From assembly GCA_006384855.1 (NCBI GenBank), contig VCJN01001730.1, positions 1 to 64,000 on the forward strand: a DNA stretch of 64,000 nt, written 5' to 3'. Position 1 is the stretch's first letter; every line of letters begins with the position of its first letter. The notes under the pieces are model-generated. The model was not told the origin of the DNA. It searched no databases and saw nothing but the letters and a program-made list of their open reading frames with translations. Of the stretch, positions 61,309 to 64,000 are shown in pieces. The stretch comes from Tetraselmis striata (Eukaryota > Chlorophyta > Chlorodendrophyceae > Chlorodendrales > Chlorodendraceae). Made by a program: the position numbers and the translations under genes.

Positions 61309-61643
61309 GCCCGGGCTCACGAGGAGGCCTTACTCGCAGGAGACTTGCTCGGGGTCCTGACCTTGGTGGCGGCTCGAGAGAGTACTCGCTACCTCATCAG
61401 GCGGCGTAGATTCGTCCGCCATCATCCCGTTGCTGAAGCTGCACATCGCGGCCGGGGATCACCCTCACCCAAAAAAACCACACACGTGCACGAGAGGCCC
61501 GGAGCCCCCGATTCTGAATTGGGCGCGCATCACCCATCCGCCCCGCCTTGCGCGGGTTGCGGGCCGCTTATGGGCGGCTTGCTGTGTTGATCTCCTGGTA
61601 CTGCTTTCAGCGGTGGATTTGTTAGTTCACACTAGCAGTACTG
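61309..61643 (+). mobile_element. R-family 3' fragment, copy d
   Basis: Nearly identical to copy c at the equivalent place in unit 1, inherited through the segmental duplication rather than a new insertion. Confidence 0.7.
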
Positions 61644-61724
61644 CTCGAGAAGTAGTAGTCGGGAGAGGGAAGTAGGAGCCGGCTTCGGGGGGGGGGGGGG
61701 GAGGGGGTGCAGCGCGCAAAAGAA

Positions 61725-61729
61725 TTACA
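61725..61729 (-). terminator. Poly(A) signal TGTAA for AKR (unit 2)
   Basis: TTACA on the plus strand, about 155 nt beyond the AKR stop. Confidence 0.45.
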
Positions 61730-61883
61730 TGCGGGGGTGGGGGCATGCGGCGGCGGCTGTGCGGTTGGTTAGTTCGCCCTTAAAAGTAGGCACGCTTGGG
61801 GGGGGGGGGGGGGGGAGGACACAGAGCCATGATGCAGTCCCGAGGGGGGAGGGGGGCGTGAGTTGGGGGTGTCGGCCCTCTTC

Positions 61884-62420
61884 TCAGGCATAGACCTGCG
61901 GGTCGTGTGCGTCGCGGTGCACCTCGTCGATGGCCGCCAGCGTGGGCTCGTCCAGCACGATGTCAAACGCGGCGATGTTCTCCGCCAGCTGGCCGAGGTC
62001 GTTGGCGCCGATGATGGTGGAGGCGACGTAAAAGCGGCTCTTGCAGAACGCGAGCGCGAGCTGCGCCAGCGTGAGCCCCGCGGCCTTGGCGATGGCGGCG
62101 TAGCGCTCCGCCGCGGCGCGGTTCTGCGCGCAGTGGTAGCGCGGCTGGAAGCCGGGGAACTGCACGTGGCGGCTGCCGGCCGGCGGCGGCCCCGCCTCGA
62201 GGTACTTGTCGGTGAACATGCCGCCCGCGAGCGCGCCGTACACCATCAGCCCGACGTTGTAGTGCGTCGCCGCCTCCGCCAGCTCCGCCTCGAAGCGGCG
62301 GTCGCCCAGCCCAAAGTCGTTCTGGATGGACACCGGCGGCGGCAGCTCCAAGCGCGCCGCCAGCTCGCAGAACTGGCACACGCCAAAGGTGGTCTCGTTG
62401 GACAGACCCCAGGCGCGAAT
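61884..62420 (-). CDS. Aldo/keto reductase, last exon (unit 2)
   Basis: Same 537-nt exon as at 51761-52297, same acceptor and frame, with a few substitutions (SIQNDFGLG conserved; DVGQL becomes DLGQL; QVFA becomes QVYA). Because sequence to the right of 63136 is unique, this should be the original AKR locus. Its upstream exons would lie to the right, but none is recognisable up to 64000, so they are either beyond the window behind a long intron or lost. The part seen lacks the cofactor-end catalytic residues, which lie in the N-terminal half. Confidence 0.85.
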   Translation of the reverse strand: MRAWGLSNETTFGVCQFCELAARLELPPPVSIQNDFGLGDRRFEAELAEAATHYNVGLMVYGALAGGMFTDKYLEAGPPPAGSRHVQFPGFQPRYHCAQNRAAAERYAAIAKAAGLTLAQLALAFCKSRFYVASTIIGANDLGQLAENIAAFDIVLDEPTLAAIDEVHRDAHDPQVYA

Positions 62421-62577
62421 CTGCATGGTCGTCGTCACGGGGCGTACGCGGCCGTCAGTGCCGGCGTTTCCTATGTGGAGTGTTGTACACAGATCTCGGG
62501 AAATGATGCGCGCTGCTGATGGCGAAGAAGACGACTCGTATTTCACACACGGCACCCAGGAATGCGGAACGTCTCAC

Positions 62578-62628
62578 ATGGTTTCGGAGCATTTCGGATG
62601 TTTTGCGGCGAAAGTGCTCCGAAACCAT
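62578..62628. repeat. Inverted repeat with TGGTTTCGGAGC arms (unit 2)
   Basis: Equivalent to 52459-52509 with one arm mismatch (AAAGTGCTCC instead of AAAATGCTCC). Confidence 0.8.
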
Positions 62629-63809
62629 ATCAAGAGCGGCGCTCCCGTGCTCCGAAACCACAGCAATTAACTCGGCGGGGCGTAGGGCATGAGTAGCAGC
62701 AACATCAATAACATAATCACAGTAATACAGTGTAAAGATACAATAGGCCACAAATCTTTTGACCTGCTGCCACGGACAAAAGCCACGGAAAAGCGCGCGG
62801 TGCTCGAGGCAAGAAGGCGCGGAAATGCGAGCGGCCACGCGGGTTCCGCTGAATGCACGCCAGCGCAGGCTGGGTCAAAGCAGGGAGGTAAGTGACCCGC
62901 ATGACCCATAAACACTTAAATTGGGCAGTGGATCCTGGCGTTTGGGGGATACTAGAGGGACCTGGAGTCAACGGGGTAGAGAGTGCGGGGGGGGGGGGGG
63001 GGGGGGGAGCGGGAATCGTCCGCAATCGTCCGCCCAGGAAGGGGGGGTGATGGGCCTATGTAATAGCAACATGGGGCTGCGCAGCAACGGGGTCACACAT
63101 GGCGACGCTGCGCCCAGGGAGATGGGTGGCATTGGGCAGAGCACCCCCGCATGAGGTAGGTGGCTGCGCCGGCTGCCGCGCCCGGAGCATAGCGGGCATC
63201 GGCACTCGTCCCAGTGTGTGTGTATGTTGCCATGCCGCATGTTATTAGGTGACTGCGGTGTCGCTTCTGTGACAGTTGACCCCCCCCCCCCCCCCTTTGA
63301 CCGCCCTCCACCTTCCTGACTTCCTGACCAGCGCATCTGAAACGGTATAGCGCACTGCGATACTAAGAGAGTATCTCAACGTGGGTGGCGGAGCACAAAC
63401 ATGCTGACGCCTCTCAGAGTGGCTGCGCAATACGCGATGGGGTGCGGAAGACATGGGAGGCAAGGGAGAGGCGGTTGCCGCAATGAGAGTGGGAATAGGG
63501 TCGATGGGGTCTCTCTGCGGTGCACCCCGCACCCGCAGGCAGCTACAAATACATAAATACATAGCGAGGCCGGGCGCGGTACTGAGGGCGCTGCGAATGA
63601 GACGCTGCCATCTCTGCCAGGGGTCAGATGTGGGCGCGGCCAGTACAAAGCCAGAGCGGACGTTCGGATTGGTTGCATGCTCCCCCAATTGGAGGGTGAC
63701 GGTGAGGGTGACATGTGCATTGGCAGCCGAAGAAAGTGCGGTGGTGCCCTGAAACCACCCTAAGATTAAGGCAACTTTGCCCTCTCCCCCTCCCCCCCCC
63801 CCCCCCCCC

Positions 63810-63843
<34 letters not shown>

Positions 63844-64000
63844 TCAAGCAGTTTTAACGCCTTCTTGCCTCACACACCGCAAGCCTTTCCGTGGCTTTCG
63901 TCGGCGGGGGATCAGCAAATTCGTGGCCTAGTGTATTGTGACAGTATATTCTTGTGATTATATTACTAATGCTGCTACAACTGATGCACTACGCCTCGTC
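62629..64000. other. Right end: duplication end and unique sequence, no recognised gene
   Basis: The duplication ends at 63136. To the right lie a C run (63281-63295), a C run at about 63791-63809 followed by a CT repeat (63813-63841), and short unsupported frames. It may be an AKR intron or promoter region. Confidence 0.45.
63813..63841 (+). repeat. (CT)n microsatellite
   Basis: About fourteen CT units directly after a poly(C) run. Confidence 0.95.

Larger units (their letters stand above)
53015..63136. repeat. Tandem segmental duplication, unit 2 (about 10.12 kb)
   Basis: Second direct copy of 42949-53014. Main differences are homopolymer lengths, a deletion of about 50 bp near the left end, and an insertion of about 130 bp at about 55800-55930 with a CA-rich repeat. 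Confidence 0.95.

Overview
This is nuclear DNA from a eukaryotic photosynthetic organism, most likely a chlorophyte green alga. Evidence: intron-rich genes with GC-rich exons, two or three proteins with plastid-type N-termini (a DHBP synthase, an LPA3-like DUF1995 protein, a DUF3082-like membrane protein), a cGMP-dependent protein kinase with four cyclic-nucleotide domains as in algae and apicomplexans, and the algal polyadenylation signal TGTAA 50-280 nt after most stop codons. Introns carry long poly(C) runs on the sense strand, and three introns have GC-AG borders. The class (Chlorophyceae) is an inference; no ribosomal RNA or organelle marker is present.

Layout. 1-2.2 kb: 5' part of a DBP2/p68-type DEAD-box helicase (minus strand, runs off the left edge). 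2.8-9.5 kb: a transposon graveyard with a frameshifted LINE reverse transcriptase, a tRNA-derived SINE, a broken MULE transposase and an F-box-like remnant. 10.2-13.3 kb: a diverged satellite-like array with a period near 190 bp. 13.9-16.6 kb: unknown coding remnants and a second SINE. 18.3-19.3 kb: intronless riboflavin gene (ribB type). 20.1 kb: tRNA-Leu(CAG). 22.3-23.2 kb: copy of a retroelement-like family (here called R). 23.7-24.9 kb: Mpv17/PMP22 protein. 25-29 kb: no recognised gene. 29.2-32.9 kb: GID4 (plus) and LPA3-like (minus), convergent, with poly(A) signals about 20 bp apart. 33-36.4 kb: remnants including a second R copy. 36.8-38.5 kb: DUF3082-like protein. 39.4 kb: third SINE. 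42.0 kb: a copia-type primer-binding site.

42.9-63.1 kb is the most striking part: a direct tandem duplication of about 10.1 kb. Each unit holds the PKG gene (plus), an R-family 3' fragment, and the last exon of an aldo/keto reductase (minus). The left breakpoint lies inside an early PKG intron and the right one lies upstream of the AKR last exon. Copy 1 of PKG therefore keeps an upstream exon that copy 2 lacks, while the AKR exon of unit 1 is cut off from its upstream exons. All 16 shared PKG exons have identical lengths in both copies although the introns differ by indels.

The cellular genes do not form a pathway. They are ordinary housekeeping or plastid genes separated by repeats. Exon borders were placed by eye from splice motifs, reading-phase agreement and remembered family conservation; no database search was run.
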